Source: Ornithinibacillus scapharcae TW25 (GTDB taxonomy: Bacteria; Bacillota; Bacilli; Bacillales; Amphibacillaceae). Taken from it: a stretch of DNA of 64,000 nt. Shown here piece after piece: positions 52,866-63,342 of the stretch (its first letter is position 1; each line of letters starts with the position of its first letter). Location of the stretch: contig NZ_AEWH01000068.1 of assembly GCF_000190475.1 (NCBI RefSeq), positions 1 to 64,000 of the forward strand, given 5' to 3'. The notes beneath the pieces were generated by a model that saw nothing but the letters and a program-made list of their open reading frames with translations, had not been told where the DNA came from and ran no database searches. A program made the position numbers and the translations under genes.

Positions 52866-52922
52866 TGACTTCACCTCAAATATTGCTTCAATTTTATGCG
52901 TATAGGGTTATAGGTTGATACT

Positions 52923-53447
52923 TCATTTGATTCCACTGTTCTTCCATTTTTCTAGTTGCTTTGCTAGCAACGGATATAAGATAAGCAAGAAAATAGAATT
53001 CGCTAGTATAGACGGCAACAAGCGATACATTGCATAGTCCATCCATGCAGCATCCATTATACCTACTACATAGTATATTAAATTAATGATTAAATCAGAA
53101 ATGATTATGCTTATTATACCAAACAATAGCACCGAATAAATATTACTATGCAACATATTTCGAAGTTCATGGATGATGTATATGACAACACCATACGTAA
53201 ACATATATACTCCCAATATTCCTGTATAGGCGATATCAATCAATAGTCCAAAAATCATGGCATAGATTATCGAATGATACGAATTCCTACGATCGTAGAA
53301 TATAGCAACTAACACAAGAAACATTAACACCCAATGCGGGGTAATCATTAAGTCGCTGTCGATAAGACCGCTTGGCAATATATCTAATGCAACACCTTCC
53401 ATTACAACCAACAATAGCAGAATAAGGGGTAGGAATATATGTCTCAT
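52923..53447 (-). CDS. mreD: Rod shape-determining protein MreD
   Basis: Integral membrane component of the elongasome linking MreB/MreC to peptidoglycan synthesis. The 174 residues form about five to six membrane helices ([20 protein letters not shown] first). The typical polar segments between helices (FYDRRNSYHSIIYAMIFGLLIDIAY) are present. The start overlaps the mreC stop by 4 bases. Confidence 0.93.
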   Translation of the reverse strand: MRHIFLPLILLLLVVMEGVALDILPSGLIDSDLMITPHWVLMFLVLVAIFYDRRNSYHSIIYAMIFGLLIDIAYTGILGVYMFTYGVVIYIIHELRNMLHSNIYSVLLFGIISIIISDLIINLIYYVVGIMDAAWMDYAMYRLLPSILANSIFLLILYPLLAKQLEKWKNSGIK

Positions 53448-54307
53448 TCCTCCTCCCCCTCTTCTCCATCTATTAACCGTTCCACCACAACGACATGGTT
53501 GATTTCATACATATTTGCCGCTGGTTCTACTAGCGCAGTTCTCGTCAATCCATACTGATCAGGGATAACTTCTTTCACGGTACCGATAGGAAGACCAGCA
53601 GGAAATATTCCACCCATTCCAGATGAAACAACCAGTTCTCCTTCTTTTAATTCTTTATCTGATTCTTCGATGATTTTAAACAACAGGGAATCAGTTTCTT
53701 TATCATATTCTTCGATTAACCCAAAAATATCATTGCCCTCATCCCTGGAGATTGTTGCTGATATACGATTAAATTCATCAAAGCCTGTTAAAAGCTGTAC
53801 TGTGGAAGTTAATTGTGAGGCACTTTGAATTTTCCCTACCATACCATCGGCAGTTATAACTGCCATGTTTTCTTTCACTCCCGCAAGTTCCCCTTTATTA
53901 ATGGTTACTTGCTCTATCCATCTTTCCGGTGATCTAGCAGTAACCGTGGCATGGATTGGATTATAAGCACGAAGCGAATCTGCTTTATCCACTAAAGATC
54001 TTAGCTCTTCATTTTCCTCTTTAATCTCCTGTACTTCGTAAATCAAACCTTTATATTCTGCTAGTTTTTCTCTAAGAACTTGATTTTCATCATATGTGTT
54101 ACGAATATCATCGACATTACTAAATATATTCGTTACATATTTTATCGGAATAGAAATCACATTTTGTGCCATTCCAATAACGTCACTAACAAACTGCTCT
54201 CCTGTAGAAAGATTTGCTCTATCTTTTAAGGAAAACCCTATAAGTGCAACTAAAATGATAATTCCAATTAGTATCGTAAATAATCTCTTTTTTCGAAACA
54301 TTGACAT
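53444..54307 (-). CDS. mreC: Rod shape-determining protein MreC
   Basis: Membrane-anchored scaffold of the elongasome. In the 287 residues a short cytoplasmic tail and one membrane helix (about 8-25) are followed by a coiled coil (about 68-105, ENQVLREKLAEYKGLIYEV). The extracellular beta-barrel domain comes next (about 115-275, ATVTARSPERWIEQVTINKG, GEGLVVSSG-type loop GELVVSSGMGGIFPAGLPIG). It is located between mreB and mreD with tight spacing. Confidence 0.95.
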   Translation of the reverse strand: MSMFRKKRLFTILIGIIILVALIGFSLKDRANLSTGEQFVSDVIGMAQNVISIPIKYVTNIFSNVDDIRNTYDENQVLREKLAEYKGLIYEVQEIKEENEELRSLVDKADSLRAYNPIHATVTARSPERWIEQVTINKGELAGVKENMAVITADGMVGKIQSASQLTSTVQLLTGFDEFNRISATISRDEGNDIFGLIEEYDKETDSLLFKIIEESDKELKEGELVVSSGMGGIFPAGLPIGTVKEVIPDQYGLTRTALVEPAANMYEINHVVVVERLIDGEEGEEE

Positions 54308-54319
54308 ATAAACACCTAC

Positions 54320-55363
54320 TTATTCTACTGTAGGACGAGTAGACACATTGGGTTGCGCTTTGAAATGCTGGATATACTCTAAGGATTTTCCAGTTCCTAT
54401 TACAACACTGTCTAATGGATTATCGGTAACAAATGCTGGCATTTTGGTTTCTTCACTTAGTACTTTATCCAGATTTTGTAATAATGACCCTCCACCAGAT
54501 AGCACAATTCCTCGATCCATAATGTCTGCCGCTAATTCTGGTGGCGTATTTTCCAATGTTGTTTTTACAGCTTCCACTATAGCATCTACAGTATCCTGAA
54601 GCGCTTCTGAAATTTCCTTGCTACCAATCGTGATCGTTTTCGGTAGTCCTGTAAGTAAATCTCTTCCACGAATATCCATTTCTTTTTCTACCATATTTTC
54701 TATACTTGCCGATCCAATTTCTAATTTTACTTGTTCTGCGGTTCTTTCACCAATCATAAGGTTATAATTTTTTCGTATATGATTCATGATTGCCCCGTCC
54801 ATATTATCACCTGCATTACGGATAGACCTACTCGTAACAATACCACCTAGGGAAATAACTGCAACCTCTGTAGTTCCCCCACCTATATCGACTATCATAC
54901 TTCCGGTAGGCTCCCAGACAGGAAGTCCAGCCCCAATTGCTGCTGCGAACGGTTCAGCTATAGGAAAGGCCTCTTTTGCTCCGGCTTGCTTTGAAGCATC
55001 GATAACAGCTCTCTCTTCCACCATCGTAATTCCAGACGGTACACAAATCATCACATTAGGTTTCTTAGCAAAAGCTGATCGATTTCGTAATGCACGTTTT
55101 ATATAGTATTGCATCATGACAGCAGTAGTTTCAAAATCAGAAATAACGCCGTCCTTCATTGGTCTTATTACAGAAATACTTCCTGGACTTCTACCAATCA
55201 TATTTTTTGCAGAGTTTCCAACTGCTTCTATTTGTCCAGTTTCTACATTTTTTGCAACAACTGATGGTTCGCGTAATACGACACCTTTTCCTTTTATAAA
55301 AACTAGTGTGTTAGCCGTTCCTAAATCAATCCCTAAATCTTGTGAAAAGCCAAAAATACCCAA
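54320..55363 (-). CDS. mreB: Rod shape-determining protein MreB
   Basis: Bacterial actin homologue that orients lateral wall synthesis. The 347 residues show the actin phosphate loops [18 protein letters not shown] (about 10-27) and [19 protein letters not shown] (about 158-176), the adenosine loop [14 protein letters not shown], and [13 protein letters not shown]. The TTG start at 55363 has GGGAG 6 bases upstream. It is followed by mreC within 13 bp. A 239-bp gap to radC contains only an uncertain hairpin. Confidence 0.97.
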   Translation of the reverse strand: MGIFGFSQDLGIDLGTANTLVFIKGKGVVLREPSVVAKNVETGQIEAVGNSAKNMIGRSPGSISVIRPMKDGVISDFETTAVMMQYYIKRALRNRSAFAKKPNVMICVPSGITMVEERAVIDASKQAGAKEAFPIAEPFAAAIGAGLPVWEPTGSMIVDIGGGTTEVAVISLGGIVTSRSIRNAGDNMDGAIMNHIRKNYNLMIGERTAEQVKLEIGSASIENMVEKEMDIRGRDLLTGLPKTITIGSKEISEALQDTVDAIVEAVKTTLENTPPELAADIMDRGIVLSGGGSLLQNLDKVLSEETKMPAFVTDNPLDSVVIGTGKSLEYIQHFKAQPNVSTRPTVE

Positions 55364-55520
55364 TAGAATCTCCCTCTCCAGTATTATATCTTTATATATG
55401 TATGTCTAGCTTGACGTATCTCTAATATTTTATGTGGTGTTTCCATAATATAATCCAAATATTAAAATTGAATTATAGAATAGATATACACAGATGTTAG
55501 TTACTGGATTCCAATCCTAA

Positions 55521-55555
55521 TAAGCGCCAATTTCATTAACTAGAAAATGGCGCTT
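55521..55555 (-). terminator. Hairpin after radC
   Basis: AAGCGCCAtTTT / AAATTGGCGCTT stem in the radC-mreB gap. It lacks a clear T tract, so it is only a possible terminator. Confidence 0.45.
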
Positions 55556-55602
55556 CATTCCCATCTATTCAATTATACGAAAAATGATAAAAATTGATAG
55601 TG

Positions 55603-56298
55603 CTATAAATAGCCTTTTTCCTTAAGAGATACAAACTTCCGATCGCCAATTACGAGGTGGTCTAGTAATTCTATACCAATCATCTTACCAGATTCGGCTA
55701 ATCTTCTAGTTACATGGATATCTTCTTGAGAAGGAGTGGGATCTCCGGAAGGGTGATTATGCGCGACGATTATCGAGGCGGCAGAACGTTTTACAGCTTC
55801 GCGATACACTTCTCTTGGGTGCACTATGGAGGCATTGAGGCTCCCAATGAAAATGGTTTGACGATGGATGATTTGATTCTTTGTATTGAGAAAAATAACA
55901 ACGAAGTGTTCCTGATTTAAATTCCGTAATTCTTCCATGAGATAGTCAGCTCCGTCCTCCGGTGAGCGAATGACGTAGCGCTCCGCCGGTTTATATTGAC
56001 TAAGCCTTTTTCCAATCTCTAGCGCAGATAGAATCAAGACCCCTTTCGCAACACCGACACCTTTAATTGCAGTTAACTCCTCAATAGTTGCATCCTTTAG
56101 TAATTTTAATCCTTCGAAATGCATTAACACTCGATTCGCTAATGCCATCACCGATTCATCCTTCGTACCACTCCCTAATAAGATGGCAATTAATTCTTGA
56201 TTGGAAAGATGACTTGCTCCTAAGCTTAGGAGCCTCTCTCTAGGACGATCTTCTTTCGGTACATCTTTTATCATCAAAGATGTTGTATTCACTTCCAA
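55603..56298 (-). CDS. radC: RadC family JAB/MPN-domain protein
   Basis: Predicted zinc-dependent JAMM-type protein; despite the name, a DNA repair role is not established. In the 231 residues an N-terminal UPF0758 helix-hairpin-helix region (RPRERLLSLGASHLSNQELIAILLGSG) precedes the MPN domain with the metal motif VAHNHPSGDPTPSQEDIHVT (HxH...SxxD, about 176-190) and the upstream acidic residue in NQEHFVVIFLNTKN. GGAGG precedes the ATG. It is upstream of mreB as in B. subtilis, but maf, normally between spoIIB and radC, is missing. Confidence 0.95.
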   Translation of the reverse strand: MEVNTTSLMIKDVPKEDRPRERLLSLGASHLSNQELIAILLGSGTKDESVMALANRVLMHFEGLKLLKDATIEELTAIKGVGVAKGVLILSALEIGKRLSQYKPAERYVIRSPEDGADYLMEELRNLNQEHFVVIFLNTKNQIIHRQTIFIGSLNASIVHPREVYREAVKRSAASIIVAHNHPSGDPTPSQEDIHVTRRLAESGKMIGIELLDHLVIGDRKFVSLKEKGYL

Positions 56299-56389
56299 TT
56301 CCTCCTTTCGTTATCTACGCTAGAATAGCGTACAAGAGGGATTCTTACAAATAAGAATCACGTTAATTTCAGAGGAGGAAATGAAACGA

Positions 56390-56441
56390 AAAAAGAATAA
56401 ACAGTACTCGAAAATATGTTTTTCGATACTGTTTATTCTTA
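56390..56441 (-). terminator. Terminator after spoIIB
   Basis: Long stem AAGAATAAACAGTA(t)TCGAAAA / TTTTCGA(g)TACTGTTTATTCTT (one mismatch pair) followed by TTTT on the minus strand. Confidence 0.88.
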
Positions 56442-56464
56442 ATATTTACCTATTCCACTATTTT

Positions 56465-57370
56465 CTAATTGCTAAGAGTATTATGGAATGATTGCCACAA
56501 AGCTAATAAAATCTGGTTATGATCTCTCGTATCTAGTGCATCTAGTTGATCCTTCACTGACGTTGTAAGATTAGTCAGTATAGTTGAATTCGATGGAGCT
56601 TGTTCTAAAAGATTGTTCCATTTTGTTTTATCGACTTTTCCTTCACCTAGCGAAATATTCCAATTATCTTGGAAGGATGCAAGCCATTCATATTCTTCTT
56701 TCGATACCTCTACTTCCTTCTCAACTATCTGCCATTCCTTCGCATAAGCTTCTATACCGTTGGTCATTAAAGTTGAAGTGTCGTCCTGTAAGTCCTCCTT
56801 TGTCAATCCAAGATGAACAAGGAGGAAGAATTGACTATCTTTCTCCCATATTACTGGGTTATACCCGTTTTCAATAAACTTTGAAGACTCCGCTTCTGCA
56901 TTCTCTAATGAGGAAAATACTCCACCTTGCAGTACAAAGGCAGACATGGACTCGAGTATGTACGTCCCCTTATTTGCATTATCGGTTGCTGCACCATTAT
57001 CCTTCTTCTTCTCACCATCTGTTGGAACAAGAACTGCGGGTGTTCCATTTAAATCATTGTCAAAGTTCACGATAATTTTTAGCATGACAAACCCCATAAT
57101 GGATCCGATTGTCACGGCTGAAACAATTGCTATAATAATTGGTTTAAATATATCAAAATTCGTTTGACTCTTTTTGCCAGATTTCGTTATGGCTAAAGTA
57201 GAGTCATATTCTCTAGCGAAAGTATGAATATCGTTTTCACCAGATTCTTCTGCAGCCGCCATTTCATTATGACTTCGAGCATCTGTTTTATTCGTGAATT
57301 TATCTCTATTAAGACTACTGTTGGATGTATTTCCATCTATTCTCACTACTACTTGTCTTTTGGCTGTCAT
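56465..57370 (-). CDS. spoIIB: Stage II sporulation protein SpoIIB (SPOR domain)
   Basis: Septal protein that helps peptidoglycan dissolution and engulfment early in sporulation. The protein of 301 residues has a long polar cytoplasmic part (about 1-78), one membrane helix (about 79-100), an Asp/Lys/Asn linker, a SPOR domain (about 127-190, AFVLQGGVFSSLENAEAE, GYNPVIWEKDSQFFLLVHLG) and an uncharacterised helical C-terminus. ATG 57370 has GGGGGAG at correct distance. It is located between folC and radC; the comC gene found next to it in B. subtilis is absent. Confidence 0.85.
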   Translation of the reverse strand: MTAKRQVVVRIDGNTSNSSLNRDKFTNKTDARSHNEMAAAEESGENDIHTFAREYDSTLAITKSGKKSQTNFDIFKPIIIAIVSAVTIGSIMGFVMLKIIVNFDNDLNGTPAVLVPTDGEKKKDNGAATDNANKGTYILESMSAFVLQGGVFSSLENAEAESSKFIENGYNPVIWEKDSQFFLLVHLGLTKEDLQDDTSTLMTNGIEAYAKEWQIVEKEVEVSKEEYEWLASFQDNWNISLGEGKVDKTKWNNLLEQAPSNSTILTNLTTSVKDQLDALDTRDHNQILLALWQSFHNTLSN

Positions 57371-57487
57371 GATTTGCTCCCCCACTTTGCTAGATTAGTT
57401 AAACTAAATCTATCACACCTAATCTGAAAAGTAAGATGAATCTTGTCAAGTCCAAAACTATTTATTTCTACATAATTTACAATAACC

Positions 57488-58777
57488 TTACATCGTTAGG
57501 GAAAATATATAATCACGTACATAACCAATAAAGTGAAGAGAACCCGCAAAGAAGTATGCTTCGTCCTCCGTTGTATCGTGATTGTACATAGTCGTGATAA
57601 TATTCTTCCAATCCGCCATTTTTAGAGTGGAAGACTGTAGGGAATGAAGTAGATTCTCAGGATCCTCCGCCCTTGGATGGTCAAAAGTAGTGATTGTAAC
57701 GGAATCAAATAATGGTGAAGCCATTTCAATCATACTAGCTAACTCTTTATCACGAAAGCCAGCAAAGATTAAATGTTTTCGAAAATCCTTATATTGGTTT
57801 TCTACTGTACGTAAAAAAGCTTCCATTCCATTCGGGTTATGTGCACCATCTAATACGATAATTGGTTGATCATGTATTTTTTCAAATCTCCCATTTAACT
57901 TTGATTCTTTCAAAGCTAACATAACCTGATCCCAATTTAACCTGAACCCTTTCCATTCTAGAACTTTCAGAGCCATTATTGCATTCGATACATTTACTAC
58001 CTGGTGCTCACCTTGCATTTTGATTTCAATCGGATAAGAACTTTCTTCAAATTGCCAATTGAATCGCTGAAAGTTGTCATTCCGATCAGTTAATCGATAT
58101 GTAAAATGATGCTGTAACTGATACAGTGGAGCATTGTGTTTCAGGGCCTCATTTTCTACAATTGCTAGACTAACCTCATCCATAACACCAACAATTACAG
58201 GGGTATTCTCTTTAATGATCCCAGCTTTTTGATAGGCAATTTCCCCCAACGTATCTCCTAAAAAACTAGCATGATCCATAGCGATATTTGTTATAATGGA
58301 CAGAATAGGTTGGATGCAGTTTGTCGAATCCTCCCTACCACCCATACCGGCTTCTATTATGGCGATGTCAACATGATCCTTAAAATACATAAAGCAAATT
58401 GCCGTTATGATTTCAAATTCTGTAGGTGCCATTTCTTCCGAATCAAGCTTCTTTATAACAGGAAGAAGCTGATAGAGCAATTTCATGAATTCTTGGTCAC
58501 TTATTGGATTATCATTTATCCTAATATGGCCTGTCAATCCTGTTAAACTAGGAGAAGAAAATACACCAACACGGTACTCATGATGAATAAGTGCGTCTTT
58601 TAAAAAAGTGAGTGTGGATCCTTTTCCGTTCGTCCCGGCTATATGTACCGTCTTTATCATTAAATGTGGATTATTTTGTGAATCTAACAATCGTTTCATT
58701 CGGTCAAGACCAGGGTTAATACCTAAGTTCCTTCTTTGCATAAAAAAATGATTCACTTCATCCATGCTTTGGAACAT
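57488..58777 (-). CDS. folC: Bifunctional folylpolyglutamate synthase/dihydrofolate synthase
   Basis: ATP-dependent Mur-family ligase that adds gamma-linked glutamates to folates and makes dihydrofolate from dihydropteroate. The 429 residues have HIAGTNGKGSTLTFL (ATP loop, about 45-59), the folate loop GVFSSPSLTGLTGHIRIND, EAGMGGREDSTN and TNIAMDHASFLGDTLGEIA, and the C-terminal domain with VLDGAHNPNGMEAF. It is divergent from the ATP-grasp pair with only 62 bp between the start codons. Confidence 0.95.
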   Translation of the reverse strand: MFQSMDEVNHFFMQRRNLGINPGLDRMKRLLDSQNNPHLMIKTVHIAGTNGKGSTLTFLKDALIHHEYRVGVFSSPSLTGLTGHIRINDNPISDQEFMKLLYQLLPVIKKLDSEEMAPTEFEIITAICFMYFKDHVDIAIIEAGMGGREDSTNCIQPILSIITNIAMDHASFLGDTLGEIAYQKAGIIKENTPVIVGVMDEVSLAIVENEALKHNAPLYQLQHHFTYRLTDRNDNFQRFNWQFEESSYPIEIKMQGEHQVVNVSNAIMALKVLEWKGFRLNWDQVMLALKESKLNGRFEKIHDQPIIVLDGAHNPNGMEAFLRTVENQYKDFRKHLIFAGFRDKELASMIEMASPLFDSVTITTFDHPRAEDPENLLHSLQSSTLKMADWKNIITTMYNHDTTEDEAYFFAGSLHFIGYVRDYIFSLTM

Positions 58778-58839
58778 ATTATCACCATCTTTTCTATCAT
58801 TCGAAATCAGTATAGCATATGAGAAAGGAATGCTGTAAA

Positions 58840-59733
58840 TTGAATAAACTTGGTTGGATTATTTATAATGGAAACTTACCAGGAAGTAAATTTTTAGACT
58901 ATGCGGAGATGCTTCAGCAATCTGCAAATAAATTTAATTCAGAAGCAATTATTATGAAAAATAATGAACTACTTGTTTCATTAGGTCACCATCAATTAGG
59001 TATTATTAATACTCAAACACTACCAGATTATGTAGTCTTTACAGACAAAGACATCTACTTAGCTAAACAACTAGAGTTACTAGGGATACCTGTATTTAAT
59101 CGAGCAGAGGTTATTGAAACTAGTGATGACAAAATTGCAACATACCAAGTATTGGCAAACCATAAACTCCCTATCCCCCAGACCATTATCGCACCAAAGG
59201 TTTTTTATAATCGGGAGGAAAAATATTTACCAGATTTTGATCAAATAGTTCAACATCTTGGATTACCTTTAATTATCAAGGAAGCATTTGGTTCATTTGG
59301 TGAACAAGTTTACCTAATATCCACAATGGAGGAACTAAAATCAAAAGTACAAGAGCTTTATGGGAAACCGTTTATGTTCCAAGAATTTGTTTCTACAAGT
59401 AAAGGAAAAGACATTAGACTACAAGTAGTGGGAGACAAGGTTATTGCAGCCATGAAGCGTACTGCAAATAATGACTTTCGAGCTAACGTTACAGCAGGAG
59501 GTACAACAGAAGCATTTAGACCGTCAGAAAATGCTAAAAAAATTGCTATTGCCGCTTCCCAGGCATTAGGTGCAGATTTCAGTGGTGTAGATTTACTGTT
59601 TGGAGACAATGATCAATATGTTATTTGTGAGATTAATTCCAACGCCCATATTCGAAACCTACTTAATTGCACTGGAATAAATGCTGCAGATGCAATTATG
59701 GAGTATGTCTTAAACAAGGTGAGCACAATATGA
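58840..59733 (+). CDS. RimK-like ATP-grasp ligase, first of a tandem pair
   Basis: ATP-grasp enzyme expected to join a carboxylate to an amine through an acyl phosphate. The TTG at 58840 (MNKLGWIIYNG) is chosen because AAAGGA lies 10 bases before it; the ATG at 58819 would contain that site. In the 297 residues a pre-ATP-grasp domain (about 1-95) is followed by the Gly-rich loop KEAFGSFGEQVYLI, FQEFVSTSKGKDIRLQVVG, NDFRANVTAGGTTE, and GVDLLFGDNDQYVICEINSN with the metal ligands Glu and Asn. This core is closest to RimK/CofF/LysX-type ligases. Its stop overlaps the start of the second gene. The substrate is unknown. Confidence 0.82.
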   Translation: MNKLGWIIYNGNLPGSKFLDYAEMLQQSANKFNSEAIIMKNNELLVSLGHHQLGIINTQTLPDYVVFTDKDIYLAKQLELLGIPVFNRAEVIETSDDKIATYQVLANHKLPIPQTIIAPKVFYNREEKYLPDFDQIVQHLGLPLIIKEAFGSFGEQVYLISTMEELKSKVQELYGKPFMFQEFVSTSKGKDIRLQVVGDKVIAAMKRTANNDFRANVTAGGTTEAFRPSENAKKIAIAASQALGADFSGVDLLFGDNDQYVICEINSNAHIRNLLNCTGINAADAIMEYVLNKVSTI

Positions 59734-60593
59734 CAACAGGATGGCTTATTTATAGTAAGAAAGATGCAATTGAAAATAACTCCTATATTGAATGGTTTAT
59801 TGAAGAGGCATCAAAACAACACTTACAACTTGAACTTATATTACGTGAAAGTTTATCGGTAGGGATCATTCGTAATCAACCTTGTGTTTTACTAGAAGGA
59901 AAGTCAGTTAAATTACCTAATTTTTCTATCGTTCGTACGGTTGAACCCTTATTAAATAAACAATTAGAAGAGCTTGGCATGCAAGTTTTTAATTCTTCTC
60001 GTATCTCGGAAATTTGTAACAATAAAGCAAAGACATATATAGAAGTAATGAAGTTAGGTATACCGATGGTGGATACATTATTTATGAATGGCGTTAATTT
60101 TATGGAACATCCACCACTGCCCTTTCCATTCGTCCTGAAAGATGTAATGGGAAGAGGCGGCTCACAAGTATATTACATCGAAAGTGAGCAGCAATGGAAT
60201 TCATTTCGACTTGAAAATCAAATTTATCAAGTTGTCTTACAAAACACAAATGTAAAGCTGGGAAAGGATTTACGTGTGTTTGTTGTCGGAAAGGAAATTA
60301 TTGGTGCGGTATTAAGAGAAAGCAACTCCGATTTCCGAGCAAATTTCAAGTTAGGTGGAACAGCTTCTTTATATTTACTAAACCGCTCTGAAGAAACACT
60401 AATCCAAAAAATTATCGACCATTTTGATTTCGGAATGGTTGGAATCGATTTTTTGATTGGTCATAATGGAGAATTATTATTTAATGAAATAGAAGATGTG
60501 GTTGGTTCGAGAACGCTAAGTGCCGTTAGTTCTGTCAATATATTGGAAAAGTATATCACACACATCAAAACAAAAATGGATCAGGACACTTAA
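59730..60593 (+). CDS. RimK-like ATP-grasp ligase, second of a tandem pair
   Basis: Paralogue of the preceding gene (287 residues, ATG at 59730 overlapping the previous TGA). Both start with a GWxIY strand and share the core order: FVLKDVMGRGGSQVYYI, KLGKDLRVFVVGKEIIGAVLR, SDFRANFKLGGTA and VGIDFLIGHNGELLFNEIEDVVG. Here the usual metal-site E-x-N is E-I-E, so the active site differs from its partner. The tight coupling suggests the two proteins work together, perhaps as a heteromer. No short precursor peptide gene is visible nearby. A terminator follows at once. Confidence 0.82.
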   Translation: MTTGWLIYSKKDAIENNSYIEWFIEEASKQHLQLELILRESLSVGIIRNQPCVLLEGKSVKLPNFSIVRTVEPLLNKQLEELGMQVFNSSRISEICNNKAKTYIEVMKLGIPMVDTLFMNGVNFMEHPPLPFPFVLKDVMGRGGSQVYYIESEQQWNSFRLENQIYQVVLQNTNVKLGKDLRVFVVGKEIIGAVLRESNSDFRANFKLGGTASLYLLNRSEETLIQKIIDHFDFGMVGIDFLIGHNGELLFNEIEDVVGSRTLSAVSSVNILEKYITHIKTKMDQDT

Positions 60594-60617
60594 ATAAGAG
60601 TCCTGATCCATTATTTT
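60573..60617. terminator. Shared terminator of the ATP-grasp pair and valS
   Basis: Stem AATGGATCAGGAC / GTCCTGATCCATT overlapping the end of the second ATP-grasp gene, with T residues to the right and A residues to the left. It lies between convergent genes. Confidence 0.9.
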
Positions 60618-60619
60618 TA

Positions 60620-63265
60620 CTATGCCTTTAATTCATCTAGTCTCGCTTTAACTGCTGCTTGTTTTTCCAAGTAATCCTGCTGTTTTTTCTTTTCTTCCTC
60701 GACAACTACTTCAGGTGCTTTTGCTATAAACCCTTGGTTTGAAAGCTTCTTCTGAACGCGTTCTACTTCTTTATTCCACTTCTCTAATTCTTTTTCTAGA
60801 CGGGCAATTTCTTTATCAAAATCAATTAACCCCTCTAGTGGTAAGAATATTTCTGCTCCAGTTATCACAGCAGTCATTGCTTTTTCCGGTGCATTAACTT
60901 TTGTGGAAATGATTAACTCGCTCGGGTTACAGAAACGTTCTAAATACCCTCGATTATGTTCAAGTTCAGCAACGATAGCCTCTTCCTTCGCTTGAATTAA
61001 TAGACTAATTTGTTTAGACATCGGAGTATCGACCTCTGCACGAATATTACGTACAGACTTAATAATCGACACTAAACGTTTCATTTCTTCTGATGCTTTC
61101 TCATCATGGAAGTCATCCCTTACTTTTGGCCAATCAGCAACAGTTATCGATTCCCCTTGATGAGGTAGCTTTTGCCAGATTTCTTCTGTAATAAACGGCA
61201 TAAATGGATGTAATAGACGCATAGTTTGGTCTAAAACATAAGCTAACACGGATTGGGTCGTTTTCTTGGCTTTTTCATCTTCCCCATACAATGGAAGTTT
61301 GGCCATTTCAATATACCAATCACATAATTCATCCCAGATAAAATTATGAAGATGACGACCCGCTTCACCAAATTCATACTTATCCGTATTTCTTGTTACC
61401 TGCTCTATCGTTTCATTTAAACGAGTTAGAATCCACTTATCCGCTAGAGATAGTTCCCCAGTTAAATCAATATCCTCATACGTAAATCCTTCTAAGTTCA
61501 TTAATGAGAATCTTGAAGCATTCCATATTTTATTGGCAAAATTCCAAGTAGATTCTACCTTTTCCCAGTAGAAACGCATATCCTGGCCTGGTGATGTTCC
61601 AGTTAATAAGAAGTAACGGAGTGAATCCGCACCATACTTCTCAATAACATCCATTGGATCAACACCGTTTCCAAGAGACTTACTAAACTTACGACCTTCA
61701 GAGTCTCGGATAAGCCCATGAAGTAGTACATCTTTAAAAGGTCTTTTTCCAGTAAATTCTTTTGATTGGAACACCATACGAGCAACCCAGAAGAAGATAA
61801 TGTCATAACCTGTGATTAATACACTAGTTGGGAAATATCGTTTAAAATCTTCCGCGTCTTCATTTGGCCAACCCATTGTAGAGAATGGCCATAATGCACT
61901 AGAGAACCATGTGTCTAAAACATCTTCGTCCTGTTCCCAATTGTCGATGTCTGTGGGAGCATCTTTGCCAACATATACCTCCCCGGTTTCTTTATGGTAC
62001 CAAGCTGGAATACGGTGGCCCCACCATAATTGACGGCTAATACACCAGTCACGAATGTTTTCCATCCAGTTCAAATACGTTCTTTCAAACCGTTCTGGTA
62101 CAAAGTTTACTCTATCTTCTGTGTCTTGTAATTCTAGAACTGCATCAGCTAGAGGCTGCATTTTAACAAACCATTGGGTGGATAGATAAGGCTCAACAAC
62201 TGCTCCACTTCGCTCTGAATGACCGACTTGATGGACATGCTCTTCAATCTTAAACAGAACTCCCATTTCTTGAAGGTCTTTTACAATTTGTTTACGACAT
62301 TCAAAACGATCCATTCCTTCATACTTACCAGCATTTTCGTTCATCGTTCCATCTTCATTCATAACAAGAACACGTTCTAAATGATGACGATTCCCAATTT
62401 CAAAATCATTCGGGTCATGAGCCGGTGTTATTTTTACAGCACCAGATCCGAACTCCATATCTACATAGTCATCAGCAACAATCTGAATTTCACGACCTAC
62501 GATAGGAAGTACTACTGTTTTACCAATTAAATGCTGATAGCGTTCATCCTTTGGATGTACGGCAACCGCCGTATCACCAAGCATGGTTTCCGGTCTAGTA
62601 GTGGCAATCTCGATTGTTTCATCACTATCTTTAATTGGATATTTCATATGATAGAAGTTACCATTTACTTCTTTATAGATAACCTCAATATCCGATAGTG
62701 CTGTTTTCGTCATTGGATCCCAGTTAATAATATATTTACCGCGGTAGATTAAACCTTTTTCATATAATTTTACAAAAACCTCCTTTACAGCGTCGGATAA
62801 TCCTTCATCCAGTGTAAAACGTTCCCTTGAATAATCTAAACCAAGCCCAAGTTTTTCCCATTGAGAACGGATAAAGGATGCATATTCTTCCTTCCAATCC
62901 CAAGCTTTCTCTAAGAATTTTTCACGGCCTAGCTCATAACGGTTTGTGCCTTCTTCTTTTAGTCTTGCTTCAACCTTAGCTTGAGTAGCGATACCAGCAT
63001 GGTCCATACCTGGTAACCATAAAACATCGTATCCTTGCATACGTTTCATACGAGAAATGGTATCCTGCATCGTTGTATCCCAAGCATGACCTAGGTGTAA
63101 TCTTCCAGTTACGTTTGGAGGTGGAATAACGATGGAGAATGGTTCCTTGTCGGGGTCACCTGTTGCTTCAAAGTACTTTCCATCTAGCCAAAATTTGTAG
63201 CGGTCTTGTTCTACTGTTTGATGATCGTATTTCGGTGGTAGATTATTGTTGTTGTTTTCTTGCAT
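60620..63265 (-). CDS. valS: Valine--tRNA ligase
   Basis: Class I synthetase with editing of mischarged Thr-tRNA-Val. In the 881 residues the HIGH motif is [18 protein letters not shown] (about 50-65), the CP1 editing domain lies at about 190-350 ([18 protein letters not shown]), and [12 protein letters not shown] is the KMSKS motif (about 525). The anticodon-binding domain follows, and the C-terminal coiled coil (about 810-880) is rich in Lys and Glu. It has its own T-box leader with specifier GUC. Confidence 0.98.
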   Translation of the reverse strand: MQENNNNNLPPKYDHQTVEQDRYKFWLDGKYFEATGDPDKEPFSIVIPPPNVTGRLHLGHAWDTTMQDTISRMKRMQGYDVLWLPGMDHAGIATQAKVEARLKEEGTNRYELGREKFLEKAWDWKEEYASFIRSQWEKLGLGLDYSRERFTLDEGLSDAVKEVFVKLYEKGLIYRGKYIINWDPMTKTALSDIEVIYKEVNGNFYHMKYPIKDSDETIEIATTRPETMLGDTAVAVHPKDERYQHLIGKTVVLPIVGREIQIVADDYVDMEFGSGAVKITPAHDPNDFEIGNRHHLERVLVMNEDGTMNENAGKYEGMDRFECRKQIVKDLQEMGVLFKIEEHVHQVGHSERSGAVVEPYLSTQWFVKMQPLADAVLELQDTEDRVNFVPERFERTYLNWMENIRDWCISRQLWWGHRIPAWYHKETGEVYVGKDAPTDIDNWEQDEDVLDTWFSSALWPFSTMGWPNEDAEDFKRYFPTSVLITGYDIIFFWVARMVFQSKEFTGKRPFKDVLLHGLIRDSEGRKFSKSLGNGVDPMDVIEKYGADSLRYFLLTGTSPGQDMRFYWEKVESTWNFANKIWNASRFSLMNLEGFTYEDIDLTGELSLADKWILTRLNETIEQVTRNTDKYEFGEAGRHLHNFIWDELCDWYIEMAKLPLYGEDEKAKKTTQSVLAYVLDQTMRLLHPFMPFITEEIWQKLPHQGESITVADWPKVRDDFHDEKASEEMKRLVSIIKSVRNIRAEVDTPMSKQISLLIQAKEEAIVAELEHNRGYLERFCNPSELIISTKVNAPEKAMTAVITGAEIFLPLEGLIDFDKEIARLEKELEKWNKEVERVQKKLSNQGFIAKAPEVVVEEEKKKQQDYLEKQAAVKARLDELKA

Positions 63266-63342
63266 TTAATTAGCCTCCTTTTAGAATCTGACTTTTTTAC
63301 GTAATGATTGTATTTATGATGACAACCAAGCTAAAGTCAAAA

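Noticed and set aside
59667-59729. Longer N-terminus for the second ATP-grasp gene
   Set aside because: The extension is out-of-frame sequence of the preceding gene; the ATG at 59730 overlapping the stop codon aligns with the start of its paralogue.
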